From: Paludibacteraceae bacterium
GTDB taxonomy: Bacteria; Bacteroidota; Bacteroidia; Bacteroidales; Paludibacteraceae
Assembly (NCBI GenBank): GCA_017547145.1
Contig: JAFYQJ010000016.1
Span: 1 to 64,000, forward strand
Length of the DNA: 64,000 nucleotides
Direction: 5' to 3'
Shown: piece by piece, positions 10,001 to 18,792 of the stretch
Position numbering within the stretch: the stretch's first letter is position 1
Layout: the number at the start of each line of letters is the position of its first letter
Notes under the pieces: model-generated
The model's input: only the letters and a program-made list of their open reading frames with translations
The model's database searches: none
Told to the model about the DNA's origin: nothing
Program-made: the position numbers and the translations under genes

Positions 10001-10211
10001 AACACTTTCGCCTATTCGTTTGGCGTTGAGGGTTTCGGGTAATGCGGCAAATCTTGATGATATGAACTTTGATTTGGTGAAAACCAAGTATAGCGATATG
10101 TATAAACCCGAAAAACGCAATGCATTGCAAGAAAGAACTCTCGCACTGAAAAAGTTAATTTCCGATGCACTGAAAGCAAATGTTAAAGAACAAGATGAAG
10201 AAGATATTTAG
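7074..10211 (+). CDS. AsmA family protein
   Basis: The 1045-aa protein has one N-terminal membrane segment (about residues 8-32), then a long beta-rich periplasmic body. The first 100 residues (LTPIVKKVLPEIV, then FPQFGLELDDVCL) and the repeated short beta strands with 'LSG' turns are typical of AsmA and related bridge-like proteins that help move lipids between inner and outer membranes in Gram-negatives. The region around residues 745-765 is a low-complexity Glu-rich linker. The C-terminus ends with a Lys-rich helix. The gene lies 7 bases after the lipoprotein gene and overlaps the next lipoprotein start. The exact cargo is unknown. Confidence 0.85.
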   Translation: MKKSLKIAGISLATLLGVVLIVASVAVYIVFTPDRLTPIVKKVLPEIVTCESDLRKVELTFFSTFPQFGLELDDVCLINPMQGANDTLAFVDELVATVDVWAFLTENKVQLNSFYLKNVTANVFVDSCGKANYDIFPPSESVEDTSAFVNPFDLIAIDAVEIENLYATYNDLQNGVMASVGMFSCSFDAQLSAQFDGKANLQTSIQTISAKLVGENPILANISNLKLDVDAEKTVDFVDGKVILSLPDVSFKMGESVLLDKRNICLEIPLSASLDSLKVSLQKAKLALENHEIVLSGNAQYCENTDIAMNVDFATNKWVISEVLSLVPAEYASLLDGVEVDGDLLLQGNVDGVYNDSTFPKIATQLLLENGKGCYEGIPYRLRDIFADLSANIDLNKGAISSAKIKKLSAKTGTSTLQASGVVNDLLGNLHCDLRLMGDLNLPELKPLLADMNVQLQGRTKADLNARFALNDVINLNLKKICASGNIALSNLDVVYEDSMFVKSPDLSLAFSLPSKRENKLAEELIEAKISSSAIDFVMTETLSAKIDAANLDLGISNILDTTVIPTLACNFDMQHLSAEMDTIVADVEKPSGKISFSPSPRNKKNPHLELEYSSESLAAAMGQFLDVKTKYIKMVASTTYNEKQDNAYLKWNPTFGIDFNDGVVQMASLSHKVQIPSIKFNLTPRDLYIGDSRIIIADSDFKLSGHATNIRKFINKKGDLIGTFDFVSDKTNVNQLLDLVSGFGVEEEVLSETTAEVVEKEEATKEDNPFMVPKGVDLTLNTKIKKAIFGDILAENLGGKLMVKNGVAILEQMGFTCDAANMQLTAMYRSDRKNHLFAGLDFHLLNIDIKQLIDMIPDIDTIVPMLKSFEGRAEFHLAAETYMKSNYDLKMSTLRGAAAIEGKDLVLLDSETFAKIAKPLMFNRKTRNLVDSISVEATLFRNEVDLYPFVMSMDKYSAVVGGRYDLNQNYNAHIETLSPIRLALRVSGNAANLDDMNFDLVKTKYSDMYKPEKRNALQERTLALKKLISDALKANVKEQDEEDI

Positions 10212-10593
10212 TATAATATTATTTGTTTTTTTCTTCATTTCATGTGAAATTCATAATGGGGAAAATTATGCTGATTTTAGAGTTTCTGGTAGAGTTTTAG
10301 ATAAAGCAACAAATCAATCTATTGAAAATATTCAAGTTAGTTTAAGAAATAAAACTTTAGGTGTCTTTGCTAAAACATTAACTGGCAAAAATGGAGAATT
10401 TTTAATTGAAGCTTTAAATGGAGGTTATACTATTGATTCTATTTTTGTTATAGCTCAAGACATTGACTCTTTCCAAAATGGCAGCTATGAGAAAGACTCC
10501 ATACGTGTTTATTTACATAAAAATGATGGAGGTTTTAAATTAGAACCAGCTTTAGCAGAAAATTTGTTACTACTATTAAATAAAAAAGATTAA
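10195..10593 (+). CDS. Small lipoprotein with carboxypeptidase-regulatory-like fold
   Basis: The 132-aa protein has a lipobox at FISC (Cys17). The body (FRVSGRVLDKATNQSIENIQV, then a KNGEF turn) resembles a single CarboxypepD_reg-like beta-sandwich domain, common in Bacteroidetes surface lipoproteins. It also recalls the putative lipoproteins found beside radical SAM genes, but no such gene is present here. I chose the ATG at 10195 because the signal peptide begins there. An upstream in-frame ATG at 10180 would add MLKNK. It overlaps the end of the AsmA gene, and its stop codon overlaps the malQ start. Confidence 0.7.
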   Translation: MKKIFSIILFVFFFISCEIHNGENYADFRVSGRVLDKATNQSIENIQVSLRNKTLGVFAKTLTGKNGEFLIEALNGGYTIDSIFVIAQDIDSFQNGSYEKDSIRVYLHKNDGGFKLEPALAENLLLLLNKKD

Positions 10594-13190
10594 TGCAGGC
10601 TATTTTTTATTTGCATTGTAAAACAAAATGGGGTGAGAACGTTTTTATAAATTTTAAAAATGAATCTTTACCTATGGCTTATGTAGCAGAGAATCAATGG
10701 AAAGTAGTAATTGATAATTTAACAACACTTGATTTTTCGTATACATATACTATAAAACGTGATGAAAAATTTGTAGCAGAGAGCAAATTGAATCGTATAG
10801 TTTTGATAGAAACAAATAATTATACAACTGAAATTTACGATGATTTTGTTCTTGAATCAAATGTTTTTCAAACATTACCATTCAAAAGATGTTATTTCTC
10901 CCATAAAATTGCTAACAAAACGATAGCAAACCAATGGATTTTACAAGTGTATGCACCATTAGTTGAAAAAGATTGCAGTGTTGGGGTTATAGGATCAAGT
11001 TCATTATTAGGGAATTGGGATGAAAACAAGTATCTCCCTTTAAATTATATAGGTTCAGGGTGGTGGAATATAAGTATAGAATCGCAAGATGTTGTAGAAT
11101 ATAAGTTTATTATCATTGATAAGTCAAACAAAATCTTACTTTGGGAAGATGGAAATAACCGCATAACTGATTTTACGAAAAAAAACTGTGTTTCTGTTTT
11201 AAATCTTATTTTTAGACATAATTTTCGATGGAAAAGTGCAGGTGTAGCTATTCCTGTTTTTTCACTTAGGTCTAAAAAAGGATGGGGGATTGGTGATTTT
11301 TCGGATTTAAAATATTTAGTGGATTGGGCGTCAAAAACAGGATTAAAAATAATACAAATTTTACCAATAAATGATACAACCAACACAGAAACCAACGAAG
11401 ATTCTTACCCTTATAGAGCAAATTCTATTTATGCTTTACATCCAATTTTGCTTGATACTACAAAAGTAGGCATATTAGAAAATTCTATTCAACAAAAATC
11501 ATTTGAGAAAAAATCCGCATTATTAAATAAAAACAAAAATGTTTCGTATGCAGAAGTATTTTCGCTGAAAACTAGCTTTTTGAAATTGATTTATATACAA
11601 GATTCAGAAAAGTTATTTAAAACCACCGATTATAAAAAGTTTTATTCTAAAAATGAGCATTGGTTGTTGCCATATGCAGTTTATTCTTGTTTAAGAGAAG
11701 ATTTTAAAACAGCAAATTATGCATTGTGGAACGATTATTCCGAATACTCTTTATCAAAAGTTCGTGATTATGCTTATGAGAATAAACACCGTGTGGAATA
11801 TTTTTATTTTATTCAATATCATGCTACAAAACAACTCAAAGAAGCACATGCGTATGCCAATAAAAAAGGGGTTTCTTTAAAAGGTGATTTGCCAATTGGT
11901 ATTAGTGCAGATAGTGTTGATGCTTGGATGCAACCAAATTTGTTTAATTTAGATGTACATGCAGGAGCTCCCCCTGATGATTTTTCTAAAAATGGACAAA
12001 ATTGGGGATTTCCAACGTATAATTGGGTGGAAATGAAAAATGATGATTTTGCATGGTGGAAAGCTCGGTTTAAAAGCATGGCAGAATACTTTGATGCATA
12101 TCGTATTGATCACATTTTAGGTTTTTTTAGAATTTGGCAAATCCCTGTGGAATCTTTAGATGGTGTTTTAGGATACTTTAATCCTGCAATGCCATTCTCA
12201 AAAGAGGATTTAATGGATAGGGGATTTGCATTCTCAAAACAAATGCTTCAACCATTTATCACAGAAAAATCCTTACAAAAAATATTTGATAAAGATTATT
12301 ATTACGTTGTAAATGAATTTTTTGAAAAGCATGGAGATCTTTTCAAATTTTTACCTCAGTTTTCAACACAAAAGCATTTTATTGATTTCATAGAAAAAAA
12401 ATCAAATATTCTTTCTGTTGATTTATCACGCAAAATATTAGATGTATATACCAATGTACTTTTCATAGAAGATAAAAAGTACCCGAATTGTTTTCATCCT
12501 CGAATTGCTCCTTTTGAAACAGAAGCATACAAACAATTAAGCGATTTTCAAAAGGAAATTTTCAAATCTATTCATGATGAATATTTTTACGTTCGGCATA
12601 ATGAGTTTTGGGAAAATGAAGCTCTTACAAAACTCCCTTTGTTACTTAAAACTAATGATATGTTGGTTTGTGGTGAAGATTTAGGAATGATTCCTCAATG
12701 CGTACCTAATGTTATGAGTTCGTTACAGATATTGAGTCTTGAGGTTCAACGTATGCCAAAACAAACTCATTCTGAATTTGTAAATTCTAATCAAACTCCA
12801 TATTTTTCTGTTTATACAACGGGTACTCACGATACATCTACCATAAGAGAATGGTGGCAAGAAGATGCAGAAAAAACAAGTCGTTATTATCACCAATTAT
12901 GTAAAGCAATAGAAGTAGTTCCACAGCATTGTAATCCTACTACTACAAGAAAAATATTAGAAGATATTCTATCATCTAATAGTATTTTTACAATATTTCC
13001 AATGCAAGATATTTTAGCATTAAATGAAGATTTTGTTACAAAAAATCCTAAAGAAGAAAGAATAAACAATCCTGCAAATCCTAATCATTATTGGTGTTAT
13101 AGAATGAATGTTGACTTAGAGACTTTATTAAAAAATAAAAATTTTAATTCTTTGTTGAAAAAAATGCTTAAAGATTATAATCGAATTTAA
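10593..13190 (+). CDS. malQ: 4-alpha-glucanotransferase (amylomaltase)
   Basis: MalQ transfers glucan segments between maltooligosaccharides in glycogen and starch metabolism. The 865-aa form is the long Bacteroidetes type: two N-terminal CBM20-like starch-binding domains (roughly residues 1-100 and 110-220, the second with VIGSSSLLGNWDENK), then the GH77 domain. The catalytic set is intact: nucleophile Asp506 in YRIDHILGFFR, acid/base Glu695 in VCGEDLG and Asp747 in GTHDTSTIREWW. No signal peptide is present, so it is cytosolic. Its ATG overlaps the TAA of the upstream lipoprotein gene, implying translational coupling between two genes with no obvious shared task. Confidence 0.92.
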   Translation: MQAIFYLHCKTKWGENVFINFKNESLPMAYVAENQWKVVIDNLTTLDFSYTYTIKRDEKFVAESKLNRIVLIETNNYTTEIYDDFVLESNVFQTLPFKRCYFSHKIANKTIANQWILQVYAPLVEKDCSVGVIGSSSLLGNWDENKYLPLNYIGSGWWNISIESQDVVEYKFIIIDKSNKILLWEDGNNRITDFTKKNCVSVLNLIFRHNFRWKSAGVAIPVFSLRSKKGWGIGDFSDLKYLVDWASKTGLKIIQILPINDTTNTETNEDSYPYRANSIYALHPILLDTTKVGILENSIQQKSFEKKSALLNKNKNVSYAEVFSLKTSFLKLIYIQDSEKLFKTTDYKKFYSKNEHWLLPYAVYSCLREDFKTANYALWNDYSEYSLSKVRDYAYENKHRVEYFYFIQYHATKQLKEAHAYANKKGVSLKGDLPIGISADSVDAWMQPNLFNLDVHAGAPPDDFSKNGQNWGFPTYNWVEMKNDDFAWWKARFKSMAEYFDAYRIDHILGFFRIWQIPVESLDGVLGYFNPAMPFSKEDLMDRGFAFSKQMLQPFITEKSLQKIFDKDYYYVVNEFFEKHGDLFKFLPQFSTQKHFIDFIEKKSNILSVDLSRKILDVYTNVLFIEDKKYPNCFHPRIAPFETEAYKQLSDFQKEIFKSIHDEYFYVRHNEFWENEALTKLPLLLKTNDMLVCGEDLGMIPQCVPNVMSSLQILSLEVQRMPKQTHSEFVNSNQTPYFSVYTTGTHDTSTIREWWQEDAEKTSRYYHQLCKAIEVVPQHCNPTTTRKILEDILSSNSIFTIFPMQDILALNEDFVTKNPKEERINNPANPNHYWCYRMNVDLETLLKNKNFNSLLKKMLKDYNRI

Positions 13191-13202
13191 AATAGGAAAT
13201 TG

Positions 13203-13210
13203 TATATTTG
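13203..13210 (+). promoter_or_regulatory. TAnnTTTG -7 box for recA
   Basis: TATATTTG matches the Bacteroidetes -7 consensus, 23 bases before the recA ATG in the short malQ-recA spacer. Confidence 0.55.
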
Positions 13211-13233
13211 ATAAATAATAAAAATACATAATT

Positions 13234-14247
13234 ATGGCAGAAAATATAAAAAAACCATCAGAAGAAAAATTGAAAGCCTTAAAATTGGCGATGGATAAAA
13301 TAGAAAAAGATCATGGCAAAGGAACCATTATGAAAATGGGCGATCGTGTCGAAGAAAATGTGGCTGTAATTCCTACAGGATCTTTAGGGTTAAATTTAGC
13401 ATTAGGTGTTGGTGGTTATCCTCGAGGACGTGTTATTGAAATCTATGGACCAGAATCTTCTGGTAAAACTACACTAGCAATACATGCAATTGCAGAAACT
13501 CAAAAAGCAGGTGGTATAGCAGCAATTATTGATGCAGAACACGCTTTTGACCGTTTTTATGCAGCGAAATTAGGTGTTGATGTAGACAATCTGCTAATTT
13601 CTCAACCTGATAGTGGAGAACAAGCATTGGAAGTCGCGGATCAATTAATTCGCTCTTCTGCTGTAGATATTGTCGTTATAGACTCTGTTGCAGCCTTGAC
13701 TCCAAAAGCAGAGTTAGAAGGCGATATGGGCGATTCTAAAATGGGATTACAAGCACGTTTAATGTCACAAGCATTAAGAAAACTTACGGCTAATATCAAC
13801 AGAACAAATACTACTTGTATATTTATCAATCAGTTACGAGAAAAAATTGGAGTAATGTTTGGTAACCCAGAAACAACAACAGGGGGAAATGCATTGAAAT
13901 TTTATGCATCTGTACGTTTAGATATTCGTCGTGTGGGACAAATAAAAGAAGGCGATGAAATAATAGGTAATCAAACTCGTGTGAAAGTCGTTAAAAATAA
14001 AGTTGCACCTCCATTCCGTAAAGCTGAGTTTGATATTATGTTTGGAGAAGGAGTTTCTCGTATTGGAGAAATATTAGATTTAGGAGTAGAGGCTGGTGTT
14101 ATAAAGAAAAGCGGATCGTGGTTTAGTTATGGTGAGACCAAATTGGCACAAGGACGTGAAGCTACAAAAAATCTTATAGCTGATAATCCTGAATTAACAG
14201 CAGAACTTGAACAAAAAATATTTGAAGAATTGAAAAAACACGATTAA
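13234..14247 (+). CDS. recA: Recombinase RecA
   Basis: RecA forms filaments on single-stranded DNA, promotes homologous strand exchange and triggers LexA cleavage. The 337-aa protein is full length. Walker A GPESSGKT lies at residues 72-79, the Walker B-type strand is [10 protein letters not shown], and the L2-type loop [23 protein letters not shown] region is intact. It has its own -7 box and terminator, so it is probably monocistronic. No obvious SOS operator is visible to me in the 43-bp leader. Confidence 0.97.
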   Translation: MAENIKKPSEEKLKALKLAMDKIEKDHGKGTIMKMGDRVEENVAVIPTGSLGLNLALGVGGYPRGRVIEIYGPESSGKTTLAIHAIAETQKAGGIAAIIDAEHAFDRFYAAKLGVDVDNLLISQPDSGEQALEVADQLIRSSAVDIVVIDSVAALTPKAELEGDMGDSKMGLQARLMSQALRKLTANINRTNTTCIFINQLREKIGVMFGNPETTTGGNALKFYASVRLDIRRVGQIKEGDEIIGNQTRVKVVKNKVAPPFRKAEFDIMFGEGVSRIGEILDLGVEAGVIKKSGSWFSYGETKLAQGREATKNLIADNPELTAELEQKIFEELKKHD

Positions 14248-14278
14248 GATTAAACTTAATAGTTAAAACATTTGTTTT

Positions 14279-14312
14279 AAACCTTAGATAGAAATATTTA
14301 AGGTTTTTTTAT
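14279..14312 (+). terminator. Terminator of recA
   Basis: An 8-bp stem (AAACCTTA at 14279-14286 with TAAGGTTT at 14299-14306) is followed by a T run, 31 bases after the recA stop. Confidence 0.7.
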
Positions 14313-14313
14313 T

Positions 14314-14346
14314 TTTCTAGTACTTTGCATTGCATAGTACTAGAAA
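14314..14346. promoter_or_regulatory. Inverted-repeat operator, probably for the PadR regulator
   Basis: Perfect 11-bp arms (TTTCTAGTACT at 14314-14324 and AGTACTAGAAA at 14336-14346) flank an 11-bp spacer that contains a TTG at 14330-14332, 20 bp before the TAAATTTG box. The arm centres are 22 bp apart, two helical turns, as expected for a dimeric winged-helix regulator sitting over the -33 region. It lies directly upstream of a padR gene, so autoregulation is the natural inference. Confidence 0.7.
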
Positions 14347-14352
14347 AGTTTA

Positions 14353-14360
14353 TAAATTTG
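14353..14360 (+). promoter_or_regulatory. TAnnTTTG -7 box of the padR-pspC operon
   Basis: TAAATTTG lies 22 bases before the padR ATG. With the TTG at 14330-14332 it forms the best -33/-7 pair in this part of the window. Confidence 0.65.
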
Positions 14361-14382
14361 CTACGTTAAAAAATAAATATCT

Positions 14383-14718
14383 ATGGAAATAAATACAGAA
14401 AATATTAAATCGCAAATGCGAAAAGGCTATTTAGAGTATTGTATATTGCTCATTTTAGATAAGAAACCTGCTTACGTTTCTGATATTATTCAAATTTTAA
14501 AAGAGGCTAAATTGATTGTTGTTGAGGGAACATTGTATCCCTTGCTCACACGATTGAAAAATAGTGGTTTTTTAGAGTATAAATGGCAAGAATCTACCCA
14601 AGGTCCTCCTCGGAAATATTATGAAATAACAACAAAAGGGAAGGAACTACTGAACGAATTGAAGATTGCTTGGAATGAAATAAAAAATGTTGTAGAAGTT
14701 GTAAAAGAAATCAATTAA
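14383..14718 (+). CDS. PadR family transcriptional regulator
   Basis: The 111-aa protein is a complete PadR-type winged helix: KGYLEYCILLIL for helix 1, the recognition region VVEGTLYPLLTRLKNSGFL, the wing with PPRKYYEIT and a C-terminal dimerisation helix. PadR proteins usually repress an adjacent membrane or efflux gene and themselves. The gene lies 12 bases upstream of the PspC/DUF2807 gene, a pairing common in Bacteroidetes, and downstream of a 33-bp inverted repeat that is the likely operator. The ligand or stress signal is unknown. Confidence 0.92.
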   Translation: MEINTENIKSQMRKGYLEYCILLILDKKPAYVSDIIQILKEAKLIVVEGTLYPLLTRLKNSGFLEYKWQESTQGPPRKYYEITTKGKELLNELKIAWNEIKNVVEVVKEIN

Positions 14719-14730
14719 AATATATAAATC

Positions 14731-16377
14731 ATGAAGAAAACATTAAGTATAAATTTAAATGGTGTCGTTTGGACAATAAATGAAGATGCTTATCAAGAAT
14801 TAAAAAATTATCTAGATGAACTAGAAAATAATTTCTCATCAGACGATGAGAAAGAAATTCTTAATGACATAGAAGCTAGAATCTCTGAACTACTTTCTGA
14901 ACGAATGGATAAAAAACGTACAATAGTAGAAATAACTGATGTAGAATATGTTATTTCTGTGTTGGGAAAAGTTAGTGATTTTTCGGAAGAGAGAGAAGAA
15001 AAAGTGCAAGAGGGTAAAAAGCAATCAAAGAGGTTTTATCGTGATCCTGAAAACAAAATTATTGCTGGAGTAGCAGGAGGTTTAGCTGCTTATTTAGGGT
15101 GGGATCCTACTATAGTAAGAATATTGTTTGTGTTATTAGTAATATTTGGGTTTAGTTATTTTTTACCAATCTATTTGCTAATATGGTTGATTGCTCCTGA
15201 AGCGATTTCATCATCACAAAAACTTGAAATGAAAGGTATTGATGTAACGATAGATAATATAAAAAATATAAAATCTAAAATATCAGAATCAATGCCTGCA
15301 GGCGAAAGCGTAAAGACATTTGGACAACGTATTGGCGAAATCATTGTCGGAATTTTTAAATGGGGCTTTATTATTTTTGGAGGAATTATTGGAGTCATAA
15401 TAGCCATTACTTGTGCATCTATAATATTAGGATTATTAATTTTTGGTATTATAGCATTAGCAGATCCTACGTTAGTTACGGATTTTATGAATATTAATTT
15501 CCTAATATTATTTATATCAATTTTTATACTTTGCTTATTCCCACTAATAGGTGCAATATGCCTAGTAATTCGTTTACTTAGCAGAAAGCCAAGGAAGAAA
15601 AATCGTTTATGGGTTTTCTTTTTAATGTTTGTTATTTGGGTCATTGCATTTTTTATGATGATTTTTTCTGGCATAAGATTAGGGACTTCTGATATATCAA
15701 AGTATGAAAATTACTATATGACATGGAATGGATCAAAATTTGCGTTAGAAAAAAATCCAGAAACAATCATTTCTGAACCACGACAAGTATCTGATTTTCA
15801 TAGTATTTTTGTTGAAAAAGCTGTAAAAGTAGAACTTATACAAAAAGATAGTTGTTCTGTGAGAGTTTTTGCTGATGCAAGTTATATCACAAACGTTACA
15901 ACAGAAGTAAGGGATAGTATTTTGTTTATTACTAATAATACAAAAAATAGTGCAACAGTTGAGATTTCAATGCCAACTATAAAGAGTATTATTGCAAATA
16001 ATGCATCAAAAATAGAAGTTGGAAATATTATAAAAACAAAAGATTTGGAAATCCAATTAAATGGTGCAAGTAAAGCAGATTTGGATTTAAATGTAGAATC
16101 ATTAACACTTCATATTGGACAGGCTTCTAAAGCGGAAATAGAGGGTAATAGTGAAAATTTGTTTTTATTGGCAAATGGAGCATCAAAAGTAGATTTAGAG
16201 AATTTTAAAGTACAGAATGCCGATGTTTCAGTACATTCTGCTTCTAAAGTGAAAATTTGGGCAGTTGATAGTTTAAAAACAAATTTATCGGGAGCAAGTA
16301 AGTTAAAATACAAAGGATTCCCTATTATTTCAAGTACTGCAAAGGATATGTCTCATATAGAGAACGATAATAATTAA
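14731..16377 (+). CDS. PspC domain membrane protein with C-terminal DUF2807 (GIN) domain
   Basis: The 548-aa inner-membrane protein has three parts. Residues 1-85 form an acidic cytosolic helical domain. Residues about 98-158 are a PspC domain (RFYRDPENKIIAGVAGGLAAY, then a hydrophobic hairpin ending in LIAPEA). Three more membrane spans follow at about 205-315. The C-terminal 200 residues form a repetitive beta-helix-like DUF2807 region with recurring 'GASK' turns. PspC proteins take part in envelope-stress responses. The transcript pairing with PadR suggests induction when PadR is released. The function of the GIN domain is unknown. Confidence 0.85.
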   Translation: MKKTLSINLNGVVWTINEDAYQELKNYLDELENNFSSDDEKEILNDIEARISELLSERMDKKRTIVEITDVEYVISVLGKVSDFSEEREEKVQEGKKQSKRFYRDPENKIIAGVAGGLAAYLGWDPTIVRILFVLLVIFGFSYFLPIYLLIWLIAPEAISSSQKLEMKGIDVTIDNIKNIKSKISESMPAGESVKTFGQRIGEIIVGIFKWGFIIFGGIIGVIIAITCASIILGLLIFGIIALADPTLVTDFMNINFLILFISIFILCLFPLIGAICLVIRLLSRKPRKKNRLWVFFLMFVIWVIAFFMMIFSGIRLGTSDISKYENYYMTWNGSKFALEKNPETIISEPRQVSDFHSIFVEKAVKVELIQKDSCSVRVFADASYITNVTTEVRDSILFITNNTKNSATVEISMPTIKSIIANNASKIEVGNIIKTKDLEIQLNGASKADLDLNVESLTLHIGQASKAEIEGNSENLFLLANGASKVDLENFKVQNADVSVHSASKVKIWAVDSLKTNLSGASKLKYKGFPIISSTAKDMSHIENDNN

Positions 16378-16392
16378 ACAATCTTTAAAATG

Positions 16393-16425
16393 AAAAAACG
16401 CATAACAAATTGTTATGCGTTTTTT
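16393..16425. terminator. Bidirectional terminator between the PspC and GH20 genes
   Basis: A 16-bp perfect stem (16393-16408 with 16410-16425), with A residues on one end and T residues on the other, serves both convergent genes. Confidence 0.85.
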
Positions 16426-16448
16426 GTTTGTAAGTAATTATTCGGTTT

Positions 16449-18773
16449 TTAGAAAGTTTCTATTTCTCCTACGAAAATCCATGCAGGTTCTCCTGTTGCT
16501 CCATGCCATTTAGGCATATTCTTAACAGAAACTCCTGTTACACGAATATAACGAGTTTGTACAGGAGTAAACTCTACACTAGCTTGTTCTACAGTTTTAC
16601 CAACATGTTCCCATTTGTCATAGTCATTATATGTTTCATCGACTATTGTGCGATAAGTTTTTCCATCATCAGAAACTTCTACTTTTATACCTGCTGCACC
16701 AAAAATATAGTTACCTGGTTCAACAAGTAAATCCATTTTTACAGAAGATATTTCTTGTACTTCTTTTAAATCAATTTCTGCTTGGAAATCAGTTCCAAGG
16801 TAACCAATCCATTTTCCTGAATTAAAAATAGGATCTCCGACAATTCCATCAACTAATATTTCTGCAGAAATATACGCATAGTTATTATGAACAGGAAGTG
16901 TAAAATTAATAGGCTTTAAACTTGATTTATTAAAAGAAAATTCTTGAGATTTTACTTTAGTTGCAATGCTATTTCTTATTGCTGCAGTTTTCAAAACACA
17001 AGTTTCTTTAATATCAAATGGAGCAGAGTAGAGTATTGAGTTTTCGTTAGGTTCAGAACCATCAAGTGTGTAGTAGATAGGAGCATCACCTAAAGTAGAA
17101 AGTGTTATTTCGGTAGCTCCTTTCTCAATATTAGGAGCTATTTGCACACCTACTTCAAGCAAATGTTTTGCGTAATTTAACCCGTCACGTTCGTAAATAT
17201 CAATCATTTTTGGCATACGTGAAATAAAGTCTTCGTAATTCTTTTTTTCAGGTAAAGTCCAACAAACTTCACACAATGCAGCCATTCGTGGCAACATCAT
17301 ATATTCACGCGATTCTTCTGTTGGAAGATATTCATTCCAAAGATTTGCTTGTGCTCCTGCTATAAGGTGATGTTTTTCAGGTGCTAAAATACTTGGTACA
17401 GGTTCTAAACTATAAGCACGTTCTACATCGATAAACCCTCCTATAGCAAATTGCTCATTTTCTGTATCACGAGTTTGATAATAATCGAAATACAAGTGAG
17501 TATTAGGAGTCATAATAACTTCATGCCCTTGCAATGCAGCTTCTGTTCCTCCATTCATACCACGCCACGACATTACTGCTGCATTTGGTGCAAGACCACC
17601 TTCTAAAATTTCGTCCCAACCTATAATACGACGACCTTTTTCATTTAGGAATTTCTCAACACGTTGAATTACATAACTTTGAAGATATTCTTCAGCAGAA
17701 TGATTTTTATCTGTTTTTATACCAAGTTCTTTAACTTTTGCTTGGCAAACAGGGCAGTCTTTCCAACGTTTTTTAGGACATTCATCACCTCCTATGTGTA
17801 TATATTCACTTGGGAAAATCTCTACAATTTCAGCTAACACGTCTTCTATAAATTGCATTGTAGATTCTTTTCCTACACACAACACATCATCAGAAACACC
17901 CCATTGCCCCCATACTTTATAAGGACCACCTGTACAACCTAATTCTGGATAAGATGCTAATGCTGCTAACATGTGTCCAGGTAAGTCTATTTCTGGTATT
18001 ACTACAATGTTTCTTTCTGCTGCATAAGCAATTATTTCACGCAAATCTTCTTGAGTATAAAATCCTCCATGAGGTATGCCATCTTGATCTTCCGATTTTC
18101 CTTTTATACAAGTGCTTTCACGCCAAGCACCGATTTCTGTTAGTTTAGGGTATTTTTTTATTTCAATACGCCATCCTTGGTCGTCTGTCAAATGCCAATG
18201 AAAACGATTTAAATTGTGTAATGCTAATAAATCTATAGTTCGTTTAACAAACTCTTTTGAAGAAAAATGACGACTAACATCTAAATGAAAACCTCTGTAA
18301 CGAAAGCGTGGAAAATCATTAATTACAACAGGTTTAAATTCAATTTTAGCTTCTTTTGCTAGAGCAGGTATTGATTTTCTTAAAGTTTGAATCCCGTAGA
18401 AAACACCAACTTCAGAAGCACCTTTTACAATAATATTCTCGTTAGTAACTACTATTTGATAAGCTTCAAAATTATCATGTTCTAAACCAAGTTCTAATAC
18501 GATTGACTTTCTATTTGTTTGTTCAGCAATAGATAATTCATATCCTGTTGTTTCGGCAATATACTCTGCTAAAAATTTAGCATTTTGCAACATTTTTTCA
18601 TTATTTTCAGGATAGGTAATAGTTGTTGTTCTATTTAAAATAAAACTTTCTCCATCTTGCGAAGAAATTTCTTGAGGTAATGGAACAACCAGATAATTAC
18701 ACTGAACTGTTTTTTGTTTACAAGCCGAAAAAAGAATAAGACTTGCAAAAAGAATTACTTTTAGATGTTTCAT
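16449..18773 (-). CDS. Beta-N-acetylhexosaminidase, GH20 lipoprotein
   Basis: This enzyme removes terminal GlcNAc or GalNAc residues from glycans. The 774-aa protein has a lipobox (FSAC, Cys18), so it is probably outer-membrane anchored. A GH20b-like N-terminal domain (about 30-150) is followed by the catalytic barrel (about 150-500) with the diagnostic Asp330-Glu331 pair in HIGGDE. A chitobiase-like C-terminal domain comes next (YYTLDGSEPN), then a discoidin-like carbohydrate-binding module at the end. All catalytic residues are present. It may be the last gene of the pdxJ-exbB-exbD-tonB-DJ-1 run, 19 bases after the DJ-1 gene. Host mucin or chitin oligomers are plausible substrates. Confidence 0.92.
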   Translation of the reverse strand: MKHLKVILFASLILFSACKQKTVQCNYLVVPLPQEISSQDGESFILNRTTTITYPENNEKMLQNAKFLAEYIAETTGYELSIAEQTNRKSIVLELGLEHDNFEAYQIVVTNENIIVKGASEVGVFYGIQTLRKSIPALAKEAKIEFKPVVINDFPRFRYRGFHLDVSRHFSSKEFVKRTIDLLALHNLNRFHWHLTDDQGWRIEIKKYPKLTEIGAWRESTCIKGKSEDQDGIPHGGFYTQEDLREIIAYAAERNIVVIPEIDLPGHMLAALASYPELGCTGGPYKVWGQWGVSDDVLCVGKESTMQFIEDVLAEIVEIFPSEYIHIGGDECPKKRWKDCPVCQAKVKELGIKTDKNHSAEEYLQSYVIQRVEKFLNEKGRRIIGWDEILEGGLAPNAAVMSWRGMNGGTEAALQGHEVIMTPNTHLYFDYYQTRDTENEQFAIGGFIDVERAYSLEPVPSILAPEKHHLIAGAQANLWNEYLPTEESREYMMLPRMAALCEVCWTLPEKKNYEDFISRMPKMIDIYERDGLNYAKHLLEVGVQIAPNIEKGATEITLSTLGDAPIYYTLDGSEPNENSILYSAPFDIKETCVLKTAAIRNSIATKVKSQEFSFNKSSLKPINFTLPVHNNYAYISAEILVDGIVGDPIFNSGKWIGYLGTDFQAEIDLKEVQEISSVKMDLLVEPGNYIFGAAGIKVEVSDDGKTYRTIVDETYNDYDKWEHVGKTVEQASVEFTPVQTRYIRVTGVSVKNMPKWHGATGEPAWIFVGEIETF

Positions 18774-18792
18774 ACTAGGTTAATTTAAATGA

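Noticed and set aside
15171..15674. 167-codon minus-strand frame inside the PspC gene
   Set aside because: It is antisense to membrane-span codons, which commonly leave long hydrophobic mirror frames.
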